Positions 9,678 through 18,476 of a stretch of 52,988 nucleotides of DNA are shown here, one piece after another. The stretch comes from Actinomadura sp. CNU-125. GTDB lineage: Bacteria; Actinomycetota; Actinomycetes; Streptosporangiales; Streptosporangiaceae. Location: the NCBI RefSeq assembly GCF_001942465.1, contig NZ_MKJY01000344.1, positions 1 through 52,988 of the forward strand, read 5' to 3'. The stretch's first letter is position 1, and each line of letters starts with the position of its first letter. The notes under the pieces were generated by a model. The model was not told the origin of the DNA and did no database searches. It saw nothing but the letters and a program-made list of their open reading frames with translations. The position numbers were made by a program, and so were the translations under genes.

Positions 9678-10809
9678 TCAGTCCGCGGTGATCTCGTTCA
9701 GCCGTTCCACGGCGTCCGCGAACTCCTGCACCATGTCGTAGACGACCTGGCGGGCGGGCTTGACGGTGTTCATCAGGCCGACGCACTGGCCGACGAAGTA
9801 GCTCGCCAGCTGCCGCGCGCCCGGGTTCCCGGACTCGGCGACCTTGTTGATCTGCCGCATGGCGCCCTCGGCGACGATCATCTGCAGCGGCATGCCGAGC
9901 GCCGGGGCTCGCGGGGCCCTCCCACTCGTCCGTCCAGGCGGAGCGGAGCTGCCGGGCGGGCTTGCCGGTGCGCGACCGGGACCGGATCGTGTCGCGGGAC
10001 GTCGCGGCGAGCAGCTTCTCCTTGACCTGGGGCGGGGTCTCGGCCTCCTCGGTGGTGAGCCAGACCGAGCCGCACCAGACGCCGGACGCGCCGAGGGCCA
10101 GGGACGCGGCCATCTGGCGGCCGGTCGCGATGCCGCCCGCCGCGAGGACGGGCACCGGTGCGACGGTGTCGACGATCTCGGGGACCAGGACCATCGTGGA
10201 GATCTCGCCGGTGTGCCCGCCGGCCTCGCCGCCCTGCGCGACGATGAGGTCGGCGCCCTCGGCGACCTGCCGGCGGGCGTGCTCGGCGGTGCCGACGAGC
10301 GCGGCGACGGGGACGCCCGCGGCGCGGGCCTTCTCCACCATCAGCGGCGGGGGAGTGCCGAGCGCGCTCGCGATGAGCCCGATCGGGTGCGCGAGCGACA
10401 CGTCGATCAGCTCGGTGGCGCCCTTCTTCGTCACCTGCGGGCCGCCGGGCGAGTTCGCCCGCTTGGCCTTCTCGAAGTCGGGCAGCGGGACGTCGTACTT
10501 CTCGAACAGCCCGGCGAGGAACGTCCAGTGCTCCTCGGAGACCGTGGCGAGCATGGCGCCGAGGCCGCCGCCCCGCTCGGCCGATTCGTCGATCTTGGCG
10601 GGGACGAGGACGTCCACGCCGTACGGCCGCCCGTCGACGTGGTCGTCGATCCAGCGGAGTTCCTCCTCCAGCCGGTCGGGCGTGTAGGCGACCGCACCGA
10701 GGACACCGAAGCCGCCCGCGTTGGTGACGGCGGCGACGACGTCCCGGCAGTGGCTGAACGCGAACAGCGGAAACTCGATGCCGAACCGGCGGCAGACCTC
10801 GGTGTTCAT
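9678..10809 (-). CDS. Nitronate monooxygenase (2-nitropropane dioxygenase-like, frameshifted)
   Basis: FMN-dependent TIM-barrel enzyme of about 377 residues in the nitronate monooxygenase / 2-nitropropane dioxygenase family, which also includes enoyl-reductase-like members. It starts MNTEVCRRFGIEFPLF. It shows the barrel segments AGGFGVLGA, QGGEAGGHTG and VLAAGGIATGRQ, the last two forming the FMN phosphate site. The frame changes between about 9895 and 9925: the sequence after TDEWEGP jumps to the frame reading GMPLQMIVAEGAM. It lies downstream of the thiolase/DUF35 pair, and an 11-bp dyad sits just before it. Confidence 0.85.
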
Positions 10810-10821
10810 ACCGCGAACGCT

Positions 10822-10848
10822 ACTGGACCGAACGTCATTCGGTCCAGT
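10822..10848. promoter_or_regulatory. Perfect 11-bp inverted repeat, candidate operator
   Basis: ACTGGACCGAA at 10822-10832 is repeated as its exact complement at 10838-10848, with spacer CGTCA. It covers the stop codon of the DUF35 gene and lies 13 nt upstream of the nitronate monooxygenase start. Its core ACCGAA-N5-TTCGGT recurs upstream of the thiolase (12450-12466). It could be an operator or an intra-operon hairpin; the second copy favours an operator. Confidence 0.6.
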
Positions 10849-11240
10849 GCCGGAACAGCAGGTACGGCTCGCCCTCGTCCGGGTGCGCGAACACCGCGCG
10901 CAGCGGCAGGCCCTCGCGCAGCGCCGCACGGTCGACGCCGTCCAGCCGGGCGTGCAGCCACGGCCCCTCGGCCAGTTCCACCAGTGCGAGGAACGCCCGG
11001 GGGCGGGACGGCGCCGTCCGCGGCCGGGCGCCCGTGCGTGATCGTCCACGTGACGAGCGACGCCGCGCCGCTCGCGTCCGCCCAGTCGAGCCCGGTCGTC
11101 CCGCAGCCGGGGCAGTCGCCCGCGTCGGGGGCCAGCCACCGGTCGCAGGCCGCGCAGTGCTTGATCACGAGCCGGTCGGCGGCGGCGCCGTCGAAGAACG
11201 GGTCGGTGCGGCCGTCGCGCCGCAGAACGCCGATGTCCAT
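10835..11240 (-). CDS. Zinc-ribbon/OB-fold protein, DUF35 family (frameshifted)
   Basis: About 135 residues. The N-terminal rubredoxin-like zinc ribbon has HCAACDRW and GDCPGCGTTG (two CxxC pairs). The C-terminal OB fold appears in the shifted frame as RAFLALVELAEGPW through to FRHWTE. DUF35 proteins pair with lipid-transfer thiolases and bind acyl-CoA in fatty-acid or steroid side-chain metabolism. The thiolase stop codon is 3 nt before this start, so the two are probably cotranslated. The frame changes at the G5 run 10999-11003. Confidence 0.75.
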
Positions 11241-11243
11241 CGG

Positions 11244-12410
11244 TCAGACTCCCTTCGGGTGCGGGCTGACGATCAGCGTGGAGTGGTGGTCGAGGATCCC
11301 GCCGTTCCCGCTGACCAGGATGACCTCGTTGGACGGCGCCTGCCGGTCGCCGCCGTCCCCGCGGGCCTGGATCACGGCCTCCGACAGCGGCGTCATGCCC
11401 CACATGTAGTACCCCGACAGCTGCCCGCCGCCGGTGTTGGTCGGCAGCGCCCCGCCGGGGCCGAGGGCGCCGGACGCGGCGAACGCGCCGCCCTCGCCCT
11501 TCGCGCAGAACCCGTAGTCCTCCAGCGACACCAGGACCGTGTACGTGTAGCAGTCGTACAGCTCGCACATGGTGACGTCCGACGCGGTGACGCCCGCCAT
11601 CTTCATCGCGGTCGCCCCGGACACGGCGGCGCCGGTGGTGAGGCCCCACTCGCTGCCGCGCTCCTTGGGCAGCCCCGGGTGGCCCTGCCCCCACCCCCAC
11701 AGATGGACGGGCGGACGCGCGAGGTCGCGGGCCCGTTCGGCGGACGTGACGATCACCGCGATCGCGCCGTTGGACACCAGGCAGCAGTCCAGCAGGTGCA
11801 GCGGCTCGGCGACCCAGCGCGAGTTCTGGTGGTCGTCCAGGGTGATCGGGTCGCGCATCTGCGCGAGCGGGTTGCGGGCCGCCCACTCGCGGGTGGCGAC
11901 GGCGATCGCGCCGAGCTGCTCGCTGGTGGTGCCGTAGCGGGCCATGTGCCGCTGCGCGGCGAGCGCGTAGAACGCGTTCACGCTGCGCAGCCCGAGCGCG
12001 GCCGTCATCCCGCCGAACCCGTACCACTCGCGGGCGTCGCGGTGGTAGGCCGCACCGGACGACTGCTTCGGCTTGAGCGGCGCGTCCGCGAACACGCACG
12101 CCACCGCGGACGCGGCGCCGCTGCGCACCGACATCGCCGCGTAGGAGATCATCGCCCCGGCGGTGGCGCCGAAGGAGTTCATCTGCGTGAGCAGCCGCAG
12201 CTCGCGCATCCCGAGCGTGTCGGCCAGCTCGATGCCGGGGGAGCCCCCCAGCCCGTGGCTGACGATCAGCCCGTCCACCTCGCCCGGCGCGAGCCCCGCG
12301 TCGGCCGCGGCGAGCCGCACCGCGTCCGCCGCGAACCGGCGCGGGCTGCGTCCGTACACCTTGCCCAGCTCGGTCATGCCGAGCCCTGCGATCGCCGTGC
12401 CGTCACCCAT
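11244..12410 (-). CDS. Lipid-transfer protein / thiolase family enzyme
   Basis: A 388-residue thiolase-fold protein of the SCP-x/lipid-transfer type, which acts on acyl-CoA substrates together with DUF35 partners. Readable motifs are IAGLGMTELGK at the N-terminus, DGLIVSHGLGG, NSFGATAGAM, ELYDCYTYT and GNGGILDHHSTLI at the C-terminus. The last lacks the usual thiolase CxG cysteine, as is common in this subgroup, where retro-aldol rather than thiolytic activity is known for some members. I choose the ATG at 12410 because a GGGAGGG ribosome site lies within the longer ATG-initiated alternative (12446). Confidence 0.8.
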   Translation of the reverse strand: MGDGTAIAGLGMTELGKVYGRSPRRFAADAVRLAAADAGLAPGEVDGLIVSHGLGGSPGIELADTLGMRELRLLTQMNSFGATAGAMISYAAMSVRSGAASAVACVFADAPLKPKQSSGAAYHRDAREWYGFGGMTAALGLRSVNAFYALAAQRHMARYGTTSEQLGAIAVATREWAARNPLAQMRDPITLDDHQNSRWVAEPLHLLDCCLVSNGAIAVIVTSAERARDLARPPVHLWGWGQGHPGLPKERGSEWGLTTGAAVSGATAMKMAGVTASDVTMCELYDCYTYTVLVSLEDYGFCAKGEGGAFAASGALGPGGALPTNTGGGQLSGYYMWGMTPLSEAVIQARGDGGDRQAPSNEVILVSGNGGILDHHSTLIVSPHPKGV

Positions 12411-12449
12411 CGGTCGTGCATCCCTCCCGCGTGTCCATCCGGCCACGGT

Positions 12450-12466
12450 ACCGAATCACGTTCGGT
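12450..12466. promoter_or_regulatory. Dyad ACCGAA-N5-TTCGGT, candidate operator
   Basis: ACCGAA TCACG TTCGGT lies 40 nt upstream of the thiolase start, at the 3' end of the AraC-type regulator gene. On the opposite strand the core of the dyad at 10827-10843 reads ACCGAA TGACG TTCGGT; the two sites differ by a single base in the spacer. TetR-family regulators of acyl-CoA genes bind dyads of this size. Confidence 0.6.
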
Positions 12467-13427
12467 GCACATCCGGAGGGGCGGCGCGGAACGCGCCCCG
12501 GTACGCCTGCGGGGACGCGCCGACCCGGCGCGCGAAGTGGGCCCGCAGCGTCACCGCCGACCCGTACCCGCACTCGGCGGCGACCCGCTCGACCGGCAGG
12601 TCGGTGGTCTCCAGCAACTGCTGGGCGCGGCGCACCCGGGCGTCCGCCAGCCAGCGCAGCGGCGTCGTGCCGGTCTGCTCCCGGAACCGGCGGCTCAGCG
12701 TCCGGACGCTGACCGACGCCCGCCGCGCGATGTCGTCGAGGGTGACCGGCCGGTGCAGGCCGGACTCCAGCCACGCCAGCAGGGGCTGCAGCGCGACGCC
12801 GCCGTCCGCGGGGTCCGGATGCCGGATGAACTGCGCCTGCCCGCCGTCGCGCTGCGGCGGCATGATGATCCGGCGCGCGGTCCGCGCGGCGGTCGCGGCG
12901 CCGTGGTCCCGCCGGACGATGTGCAGGCACAGGTCGACCCCGGCGGCGACCCCCGCCGAGGTCAGCACGGCGCCCTCGTCGACGAACAGCACCGACGGGT
13001 CCACGTCGATCTCCGGATGCCGCCGGGCCAGCCGCCGCGCGTACATCCAGTGGGTGGTCGCGCGCCGCCCGTCCAGCAGCCCGGCCGCCGCCAGCACGAA
13101 CGCGCCGACGCAGATGGACGCGACGCGCGCGCCCCGCGCGGACGCGGCGCGCAACTCGTCCAGCACCGGTCCGGTCGCGGCGGACGGATCGTCGTGGCCG
13201 GGGACCACGATCGTGTCGGCGCCCGCGAGCGCGTCGAGCCCGAACGGGGCCTCCACCCGCATCCGGCCGAGCGCCCCGGCCGTCACCGCGCCGCCCGTCC
13301 CGGCGCACACGCGCACCTCGTACAGGGGGACGCCCCGGTCGGTTGTGGTGGCGCCGAACACCTGGCCGGGAACGGCGAGGTCGAACGGCACGACGCCGTC
13401 CAGCGCGAGGACGGCGACGATGTGCAT
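12456..13427 (-). CDS. GlxA-family transcriptional regulator (DJ-1/PfpI + AraC HTH)
   Basis: A 323-residue regulator with an N-terminal DJ-1/PfpI amidotransferase-like domain and a C-terminal AraC-type double helix-turn-helix. The first domain shows VLALDGVVPFDLAVPGQVF, VVPGHDD, SICVGAFVLAAAGLL and TTHWMYA. The second shows DDIARRASVSVRTLSRRF and VAAECGYGS (residues about 225-320). The DJ-1 domain is normally a ligand sensor rather than an enzyme. The start MHIVAVLALDG at 13427 fits the fold. It is divergent from the HD hydrolase gene, a candidate target. Confidence 0.85.
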   Translation of the reverse strand: MHIVAVLALDGVVPFDLAVPGQVFGATTTDRGVPLYEVRVCAGTGGAVTAGALGRMRVEAPFGLDALAGADTIVVPGHDDPSAATGPVLDELRAASARGARVASICVGAFVLAAAGLLDGRRATTHWMYARRLARRHPEIDVDPSVLFVDEGAVLTSAGVAAGVDLCLHIVRRDHGAATAARTARRIIMPPQRDGGQAQFIRHPDPADGGVALQPLLAWLESGLHRPVTLDDIARRASVSVRTLSRRFREQTGTTPLRWLADARVRRAQQLLETTDLPVERVAAECGYGSAVTLRAHFARRVGASPQAYRGAFRAAPPDVHRT

Positions 13428-13528
13428 GGCCGAAACGTAGCGCACATCGGCAGAACGGTCACTGGCAGGCGGCGGGCGGACGGCGGACGATCGATGCCGT
13501 TCACCGATCGACCGACAGGGAGACCGAC

Positions 13529-14182
13529 ATGGCCGACTTCTTCGCCGACTTCGACGCCCCCGACACCGACCTGACCCGCAAGGCGTACGACTTCGTCTGC
13601 ACGACCGGGACCGCCGCGCTCGCCGGGCACAGCGCCCGGACCTACCTGTTCGGCCGGGCGCTGGGGGAGGGACGGGGGCTGCGGCCGGGCGCCGACTACG
13701 ACGACGAGGCGCTCCTCCTGGCCTGCCTGCTGCACGACCTCGGCCTCACCGAAGGCGGGGACGGCGGCGAGCGGTTCGAGGTGGACGGCGCCGACTACGC
13801 CGCGGCGTTCCTGCGCGACAACGGGCTCGACGAGGAGCGGATCCGGGTCGTGTGGGAGGCGATCGCCCTGCACACCAGCCTGGGGATCGCGCACCGGATG
13901 CGTCCGGAGATCGCCCTCACCCACGCCGGATCCGGCGCCGACGTCGTCGCGTTCGGCGCGGACGCCCTCCCCGGCGGCATCGCCGACCGGGCGCACGCGG
14001 CGTTCCCGCGGCTGGACGCGGGCCGGGAACTCACCGACGCGATCATCGGGCAGATCGCCCGGAAGCCGGGCAAGGCCCCGCTCGGGTCGTTCCCCGCCGC
14101 GATGGCGGACCAGGCCGGTGCCGGCGTGCCCGCGCCGCAGTGGGCCGACCTCGTCGCGCGGGCATGGAAGAACACGGTCTGA
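13529..14182 (+). CDS. HD domain hydrolase, cyanamide-hydratase-like
   Basis: A 217-residue metal-dependent HD protein. The metal ligands are visible as HSARTYLFG (first His), LLHDLGLT (HD pair), and the later EAIALHTS. The arrangement HSxR...HDLGLT resembles cyanamide hydratase-like HD proteins rather than nucleotide phosphohydrolases, but the substrate is unknown. ATG at 13529 is preceded by CAGGGAGACC. It is divergent from the GlxA-type regulator. Confidence 0.75.
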   Translation: MADFFADFDAPDTDLTRKAYDFVCTTGTAALAGHSARTYLFGRALGEGRGLRPGADYDDEALLLACLLHDLGLTEGGDGGERFEVDGADYAAAFLRDNGLDEERIRVVWEAIALHTSLGIAHRMRPEIALTHAGSGADVVAFGADALPGGIADRAHAAFPRLDAGRELTDAIIGQIARKPGKAPLGSFPAAMADQAGAGVPAPQWADLVARAWKNTV

Positions 14183-14203
14183 CGGAGGCGGGCGGGGCGT
14201 GAA

Positions 14204-14246
14204 CGCGTTCGCCCGCGCCCCCGGAAAAGGGGCGCGGGCGAACGCG
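14204..14246. terminator. Strong bidirectional hairpin terminator
   Basis: A perfect 18-bp stem (14204-14221 with 14229-14246) closes a CGGAAAA loop between the convergent HD hydrolase and ehuA genes. It should end both transcripts, including the long ectoine-transporter message. Confidence 0.75.
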
Positions 14247-14263
14247 GCCGAGCGGCGGGCGGG

Positions 14264-15217
14264 TCAGGAGGCCAGGACGGCCTGCAGGAAGTCGCGCGTG
14301 CGCTGCTCGGTGGGCTCGCCGAAGATCTGGTCCGGCGGGCCCTCCTCGACGATCTGGCCCTGGTCGAACATCAGGACCCGGTTCGAGATGTCCCGGGCGA
14401 AGTGCATCTCGTGCGTGACGCACAGCATCGTCAGGTCGCTCTCGCGGGCGATGTCGCGCAGCAGGTCCTGGACGCCGACGACGAGCTCGGGGTCGAGCGC
14501 CGAGGTGACCTCGTCCAGCAGCAGCACCTTGGGCTGCATCGCGAGCGCGCGCGCGATCGCGACCCGCTGCTGCTGGCCGCCCGACAGCCTGCTCGGGTGG
14601 GCGTTCTCCTTGTCGGCCAGCCCGACCATGTCCAGCAGCTCGCGGGCCCGCGCGACGGCCTCGTCCTTGGAGACCCCCAGCACGCGGACCGGCCCCTCGG
14701 TGAGGTTGCGCAGCACGTTCATGTTGGGGAACAGGTTGAACTGCTGGAACACCATGCCGACCTGCTTGCGCATCTCGTGCAGGTGCTTCTCGTTGGCCGC
14801 GACGAGCTTGCCGCCCTTGTCCATGTGCCAGAGCGTGTTGTCGCCGATCCAGATGACGCCCTCGTTGAGCTTCTCGAGCGTCATCAGCAGCCGCAGGATC
14901 GTGGTCTTGCCCGACCCGGACGGCCCGATGAGCGTCACGCGCTCGCCGGGCCGCACCGTGAAGTCGAGCTCGCGGAGCACGACATTGCTGCCGAACCGCT
15001 TGACCACCTTCTCGAAACGGATGCCCGGAGCGCCGCTCTGCGGCAGGTGCGCGGCGGTCTCGGCCGCGCCGCCCTTGCGGACGTCGCCCGTGGGCGCGCC
15101 GCCCTTCGTCGCGTCGCTCTTCGTCGCGTCGCTCTTCGTCGCGTCACCCTTCGCCGTCGAGACGCCCTCGGTCTCGGCGGGCTTCGGGTCTTCCGGTGCG
15201 GTGTCAGTTGGTGGCAT
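14264..15217 (-). CDS. ehuA: Ectoine/hydroxyectoine ABC transporter ATP-binding protein EhuA
   Basis: ATPase of a polar amino-acid-type ABC importer, 317 residues. Walker A is GPSGSGKTT, the signature LSGGQQQR, Walker B VLLLDEVTSALD, and the switch His is in CVTHEM. The family unit begins only near residue 68 (IRFEKVVKRFG). The first 65 residues are a low-complexity Ala/Lys/Asp/Gly extension containing five-residue repeats (KSDAT). The gene overlaps ehuD by 14 nt. Its place directly after ectABCD and ehuBCD supports uptake of ectoine/5-hydroxyectoine. Confidence 0.85.
   Translation of the reverse strand: MPPTDTAPEDPKPAETEGVSTAKGDATKSDATKSDATKGGAPTGDVRKGGAAETAAHLPQSGAPGIRFEKVVKRFGSNVVLRELDFTVRPGERVTLIGPSGSGKTTILRLLMTLEKLNEGVIWIGDNTLWHMDKGGKLVAANEKHLHEMRKQVGMVFQQFNLFPNMNVLRNLTEGPVRVLGVSKDEAVARARELLDMVGLADKENAHPSRLSGGQQQRVAIARALAMQPKVLLLDEVTSALDPELVVGVQDLLRDIARESDLTMLCVTHEMHFARDISNRVLMFDQGQIVEEGPPDQIFGEPTEQRTRDFLQAVLAS
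15105..15149 (-). repeat. 15-nt tandem repeat inside ehuA
   Basis: Three head-to-tail 15-nt units (15105-15119, 15120-15134, 15135-15149); the first two are identical and the third has changes only at its end. They encode the KSDAT/KGDAT repeats of the N-terminal extension of EhuA, so copy-number change would stay in frame. Confidence 0.8.
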
Positions 15218-15859
15218 AACGCCTCTCCAGGCGGCGGACGATGATCGAGGAGATCACGCTGACCAGGACGAAGATCAGCCCGGCGACGGTCAGCGGCTCC
15301 AGGTAGCGAAGGGTCTTGGCGCCCTCGTCGAACGCGACGAAGAGCACCTCGTGGACGCTGATCGCCAGCAGCATCGGGGTGTCCTTGAACGTCGCGATCA
15401 GGTAGTTGCCGAGGGTCGGGATGACCCGGCGGATCGCCTGCGGCAGGATCACGTCCAGCCACACCCGCGACCTCGGCAGGTTGAGCGCGGTACAGGCCTC
15501 CCACTGCCCCTTCGGGATGTCGGCGATGCCCGCCCGGTACACCTCCGCCGTGTAGGTGGAGTAGTGCACGCCCAACGTGATGATCCCGGCGGTGAGCGAC
15601 TCCAGCGTCAGGCCCCAGTCGGGGAAGACGAAGTAGACGAAGAACAACTGCGGGATCAGAGGCGTGGACCGGATGAACTCGGTGACCCACCGGACCGTCT
15701 GCCGGACGACCACGTTGGGCGCCCGCCGCAGCAGCGTCCACACCAGCCCGAGGACGAGGCGATCGCGTAGGCGATCAGCGTCGCCAGGACGGTGACGCGC
15801 AGGCCTTCGAGGAGGGCCGGGAGAACGTCCCAGGCGTACCCGGTGTCCCATTGCACCAT
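15204..15859 (-). CDS. ehuD: Ectoine/hydroxyectoine ABC transporter permease EhuD (frameshifted)
   Basis: Inner-membrane permease of about 218 residues. It starts MVQWDTGYAWDVLPAL, has the HisM-type segment EFIRSTPLIPQLFFVYF, and the EAA loop GQWEACTALNLPRSRV that docks the ATPase. The frame changes at about 15759 between LIAYAIA and LVLGLVWTLL; adding one base to a GC stretch restores a normal permease. The start overlaps the ehuC stop by 1 nt. Confidence 0.85.
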
Positions 15860-16572
15860 CAGCCGGACACCCCCGCTCCGGGCGCGCCCGCCGCGACGGA
15901 CTTCAGCGACGGCTCGTGGCCGCCCCGGCGGCCGAGCATCCGGTCGACGCGCCGTTCGGCGTAGCGGACGAACAGCTGCAGGATCTGCGCGATCACGAAG
16001 TAGAACACCAGGACGACGGCGAAGACCGTGACGGTCTCACCCAGGCTGCTCTGCAGGTTCTTCGACACCCGGGTCAGGTCGACCAGGCCGATCAGGGAGA
16101 CGATGGCCGTCGCCTTCATCAGCTCGATGAGCAGGTTGCCGAACGGCGGCAGCATGAGCGCGACGCCCTGCGGCAGCAGCACGAACCGCATGCGCTGCAG
16201 GGGCGTGAAGTTCATCGCGACCGCGGCCTCGTACTGGGCCTTGGGCACGGCGTTGATCGCGCCGCGCACCACCTCCGCCCCGTACGCTCCGACGTTCAAC
16301 CCGAGGGCGAGCACCGCCGCGACGAGCGAGGTGAACCGGAAGCCGACGAGCGGCAGCGCGTAGAAGAACCAGTAGAGCAGCACCAGCGCCGGGGTCCCGC
16401 GGAAGAACTCGACGTAGACGCGGTTCAGCGCGCGGACCCACCTGAGGCGCGAGGTGCCCGCCAGGCCGAAGCCCAGGGCGAGCACCAGCGCCAGCAGGGC
16501 GCCCAGGATGGTGAGCTCGATCGTCGTCCACGCGCCCTCCAGCCACTGGTCGTTGCTGAGGACCTCGGACAC
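15859..16572 (-). CDS. ehuC: Ectoine/hydroxyectoine ABC transporter permease EhuC
   Basis: Second permease, 237 residues, with hydrophobic segments spread over the whole length. It contains VEFFRGTPALVLLYWFFY, typical of the HisM/HisQ family, and the ATPase-docking EAA loop AQYEAAVAMNFTPLQRM. It lies 3 nt after ehuB and overlaps ehuD by 1 nt, so the three are one translational unit. The assignment as ectoine-specific comes from gene context. Confidence 0.87.
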   Translation of the reverse strand: MSEVLSNDQWLEGAWTTIELTILGALLALVLALGFGLAGTSRLRWVRALNRVYVEFFRGTPALVLLYWFFYALPLVGFRFTSLVAAVLALGLNVGAYGAEVVRGAINAVPKAQYEAAVAMNFTPLQRMRFVLLPQGVALMLPPFGNLLIELMKATAIVSLIGLVDLTRVSKNLQSSLGETVTVFAVVLVFYFVIAQILQLFVRYAERRVDRMLGRRGGHEPSLKSVAAGAPGAGVSG

Positions 16573-16575
16573 GGA

Positions 16576-17463
16576 TCAGCCCTTGCAGAACTTGGCGGCG
16601 GTGTCGTCCGCGCCGGGCATCTCCGCCTCGGTGAAGCCGAACGGCTGCAGGATCGGCAGCAGCTTCTCGCCGTCCTTCAGCTTCTTCAGCTCGCCGTTGA
16701 AAGCGGTCAGCAGCTCGGTGTCGGCCTTGCGGAACCCGAACGCGCCCGCACCGAACTGCTCCTTGCCGTCGATGACGGGGGTGAAGGCGTCGGTGACCTC
16801 GTACCCCTCGCCCTCGTGCTTGGACAGCAGGTCGGCCAGCGAGATGCGGGTCAGCCAGATGGCGTCGATCCGGCCGGACTTCAGGCCCGAGAACGCGCTC
16901 GCCTGGTCGGGGAAGGTCTGGATGTCCTTCACGCCGAGGCTCTTGGCGTAGCCCTGCTCGACGGCACCGGTCAGGACGCCGACCTTGGCGCCCTTGGCGG
17001 CGAGGGTCTTGCCGTCGGTGAGGCCGTCCGGGTTGCCCTCCTTGACCATGAGGGCGCTCTTGGCGACGTACTCGGGGTCGGAGAACGCCACGGACTGGCA
17101 GCGCTCGGGAATGACGAACATTCCGGCTGCGATGACGTCGAAACGCTTGGCGTTCAGGCCGCCGATCAGGCCGCCGAAGTCGACCTGGACTCCCTCCATC
17201 TCATCGATGCCGAGATTCTTGAAGATGACGCGGGCGAGTTCGGGGGCCTCACCGGTCAGCTTCCCGGAGCTGTCGGTGAAGCCGTACGGGGCCTCGTTGG
17301 CGAAGCCGACCTTGATCTTGCCGGCGTCCTTCGCCTTCTGGAGGGTGCCGCCGCCGCTGACCTCGGTCTCCGGGTCCGTCGTGGAGCAACCCGCCGCGGC
17401 GAGGGGCACCGCGGCGGACAGCAGAACGGCGGACCGGAGGAAATCGCGTCGTGAGGAAGTCAT
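16576..17463 (-). CDS. ehuB: Ectoine/hydroxyectoine ABC transporter substrate-binding lipoprotein EhuB
   Basis: Extracytoplasmic solute-binding protein of 295 residues. The N-terminus is a twin-arginine-like signal (SSRRDFLRSAVLL) ending in the lipobox AAGC, so it is probably Tat-exported and lipidated at Cys26. The mature part is a family-3 binding protein: KIKVGFANEAPYGFTD, VDFGGLIGGLNAKRFD and AAGMFVIPERCQSVAFSD. GMFVIPERC matches the pattern of EhuB-type ectoine receptors. It follows ectD after a 15-bp hairpin. Confidence 0.9.
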   Translation of the reverse strand: MTSSRRDFLRSAVLLSAAVPLAAAGCSTTDPETEVSGGGTLQKAKDAGKIKVGFANEAPYGFTDSSGKLTGEAPELARVIFKNLGIDEMEGVQVDFGGLIGGLNAKRFDVIAAGMFVIPERCQSVAFSDPEYVAKSALMVKEGNPDGLTDGKTLAAKGAKVGVLTGAVEQGYAKSLGVKDIQTFPDQASAFSGLKSGRIDAIWLTRISLADLLSKHEGEGYEVTDAFTPVIDGKEQFGAGAFGFRKADTELLTAFNGELKKLKDGEKLLPILQPFGFTEAEMPGADDTAAKFCKG

Positions 17464-17495
17464 CGTTGAACTCCTGCTTTTCGGGGGGTTGTGAC

Positions 17496-17534
17496 GTCGC
17501 GCCCGCGGAGACGATATGCCTCCGCGGGCGCGAC
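17496..17534 (-). terminator. 15-bp hairpin between ectD and ehuB
   Basis: A perfect 15-bp stem (17496-17510 with 17520-17534, loop ACGATATGC) fills the ectD-ehuB gap. It could act as a partial terminator or mRNA stabiliser, setting biosynthesis and transport genes to different levels. No clear separate promoter for ehuB is seen between hairpin and start. Confidence 0.65.
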
Positions 17535-17567
17535 AGTCTTGGTCGGGTTATTGAATTGTTACGCCCA

Positions 17568-18476
17568 TCAGTCGCGAACGGGGGTGAAGTCGCGGGCGCC
17601 GATGAACGAGGGGCGGGGCGAAGGCGCCGAGAACGGGTCGGCGCACGTGTTCTCCACGCTGTTGAACACGATGAACACGTTGGAGCGCGGGAAGGGGGTG
17701 ATGTTCCCGTTCGAGCCGTGCATGCAGTTGCAGTCGAACATGGTCGCCGAGCCGGCGGTGCCCGTGAACAGTTCGATGCCGTGCTTGTCGGCCAGGATGG
17801 AGAGGCTGGCCGAGTCGGGGGTGCCGATCTCCTGACTGCGCAGGGACTCCTTGTAGTGGTCGGCGGGAGTCTCCCCGACGGCCGCCACGAACGTCTTGTG
17901 CGAGCCGGGCATGATCATGAGGGCGCCGTTGTGCACGAAGTTCTCGGTCAGCGCGATGGAGATGCTCACCGCGCGCATCCGAGGCATGCCGTCCTCCGCG
18001 TGCCAGGTCTCGAAGTCAGAGTGCCAGTAGAAGTCCTTACCAGTGAACCCTGGCTTGTAGTTGACCCGGCTCTGGTGAACGTAAACGTCCGAGCCGAGGA
18101 TTTGCCGGGCCCGGCCAACGACGCGCGGGTCCTTGACGAGCGCGTTGAAGACCTCGCTGATCTTGTGGACCTCGAAGATGGACCGGACCTCGTTCGAGCC
18201 GCGCTCGGTGACCGTGCGCTCGTCGGCCAGGATCCGCGGGTCGGCGGACAGCCGGCGCAGCTCGGCGCGGTAGTCCTCGACCTCCTCCGGCGCGAGCAGC
18301 TGGTCGACGCTCAGGAACCCGTTGGCCTCGAAGGAGTCGAGGGTCGCCTCATCGATGGGACCCTCGCCGGGACTGCCGTAGACGACCGGGTCCTGGCGAT
18401 ACAGGAGCGCGGCCTCGGTCCCCTTGCGGGTCGGGTAGGCGTCGTCGATGGTCGGATGCGATTCGATGATGCTCAT
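17568..18476 (-). CDS. ectD: Ectoine hydroxylase
   Basis: Non-heme Fe(II)/2-oxoglutarate dioxygenase of 302 residues that converts ectoine to 5-hydroxyectoine. The family signature is clear: [17 protein letters not shown] supplies the His-x-Asp iron ligands, and the later PGSHKTFV supplies the second His. [10 protein letters not shown] near the N-terminus and the C-terminal [13 protein letters not shown] also match EctD/ThpD proteins. The start overlaps the ectC stop by 4 nt. Full-length and intact. Confidence 0.96.
   Translation of the reverse strand: MSIIESHPTIDDAYPTRKGTEAALLYRQDPVVYGSPGEGPIDEATLDSFEANGFLSVDQLLAPEEVEDYRAELRRLSADPRILADERTVTERGSNEVRSIFEVHKISEVFNALVKDPRVVGRARQILGSDVYVHQSRVNYKPGFTGKDFYWHSDFETWHAEDGMPRMRAVSISIALTENFVHNGALMIMPGSHKTFVAAVGETPADHYKESLRSQEIGTPDSASLSILADKHGIELFTGTAGSATMFDCNCMHGSNGNITPFPRSNVFIVFNSVENTCADPFSAPSPRPSFIGARDFTPVRD

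Noticed and set aside
9589..12099. Very long minus-strand open frame across three genes
   Set aside because: It joins the nitronate monooxygenase frame to Arg/Ala/Gly-rich antisense-like sequence. High GC removes stop codons in non-coding frames; real protein features end at 10809.
8376..12410. Secondary-metabolite cluster around the P450 and thiolase
   Set aside because: No polyketide, peptide or terpene core enzyme is present; the thiolase group looks catabolic and the P450 is isolated.
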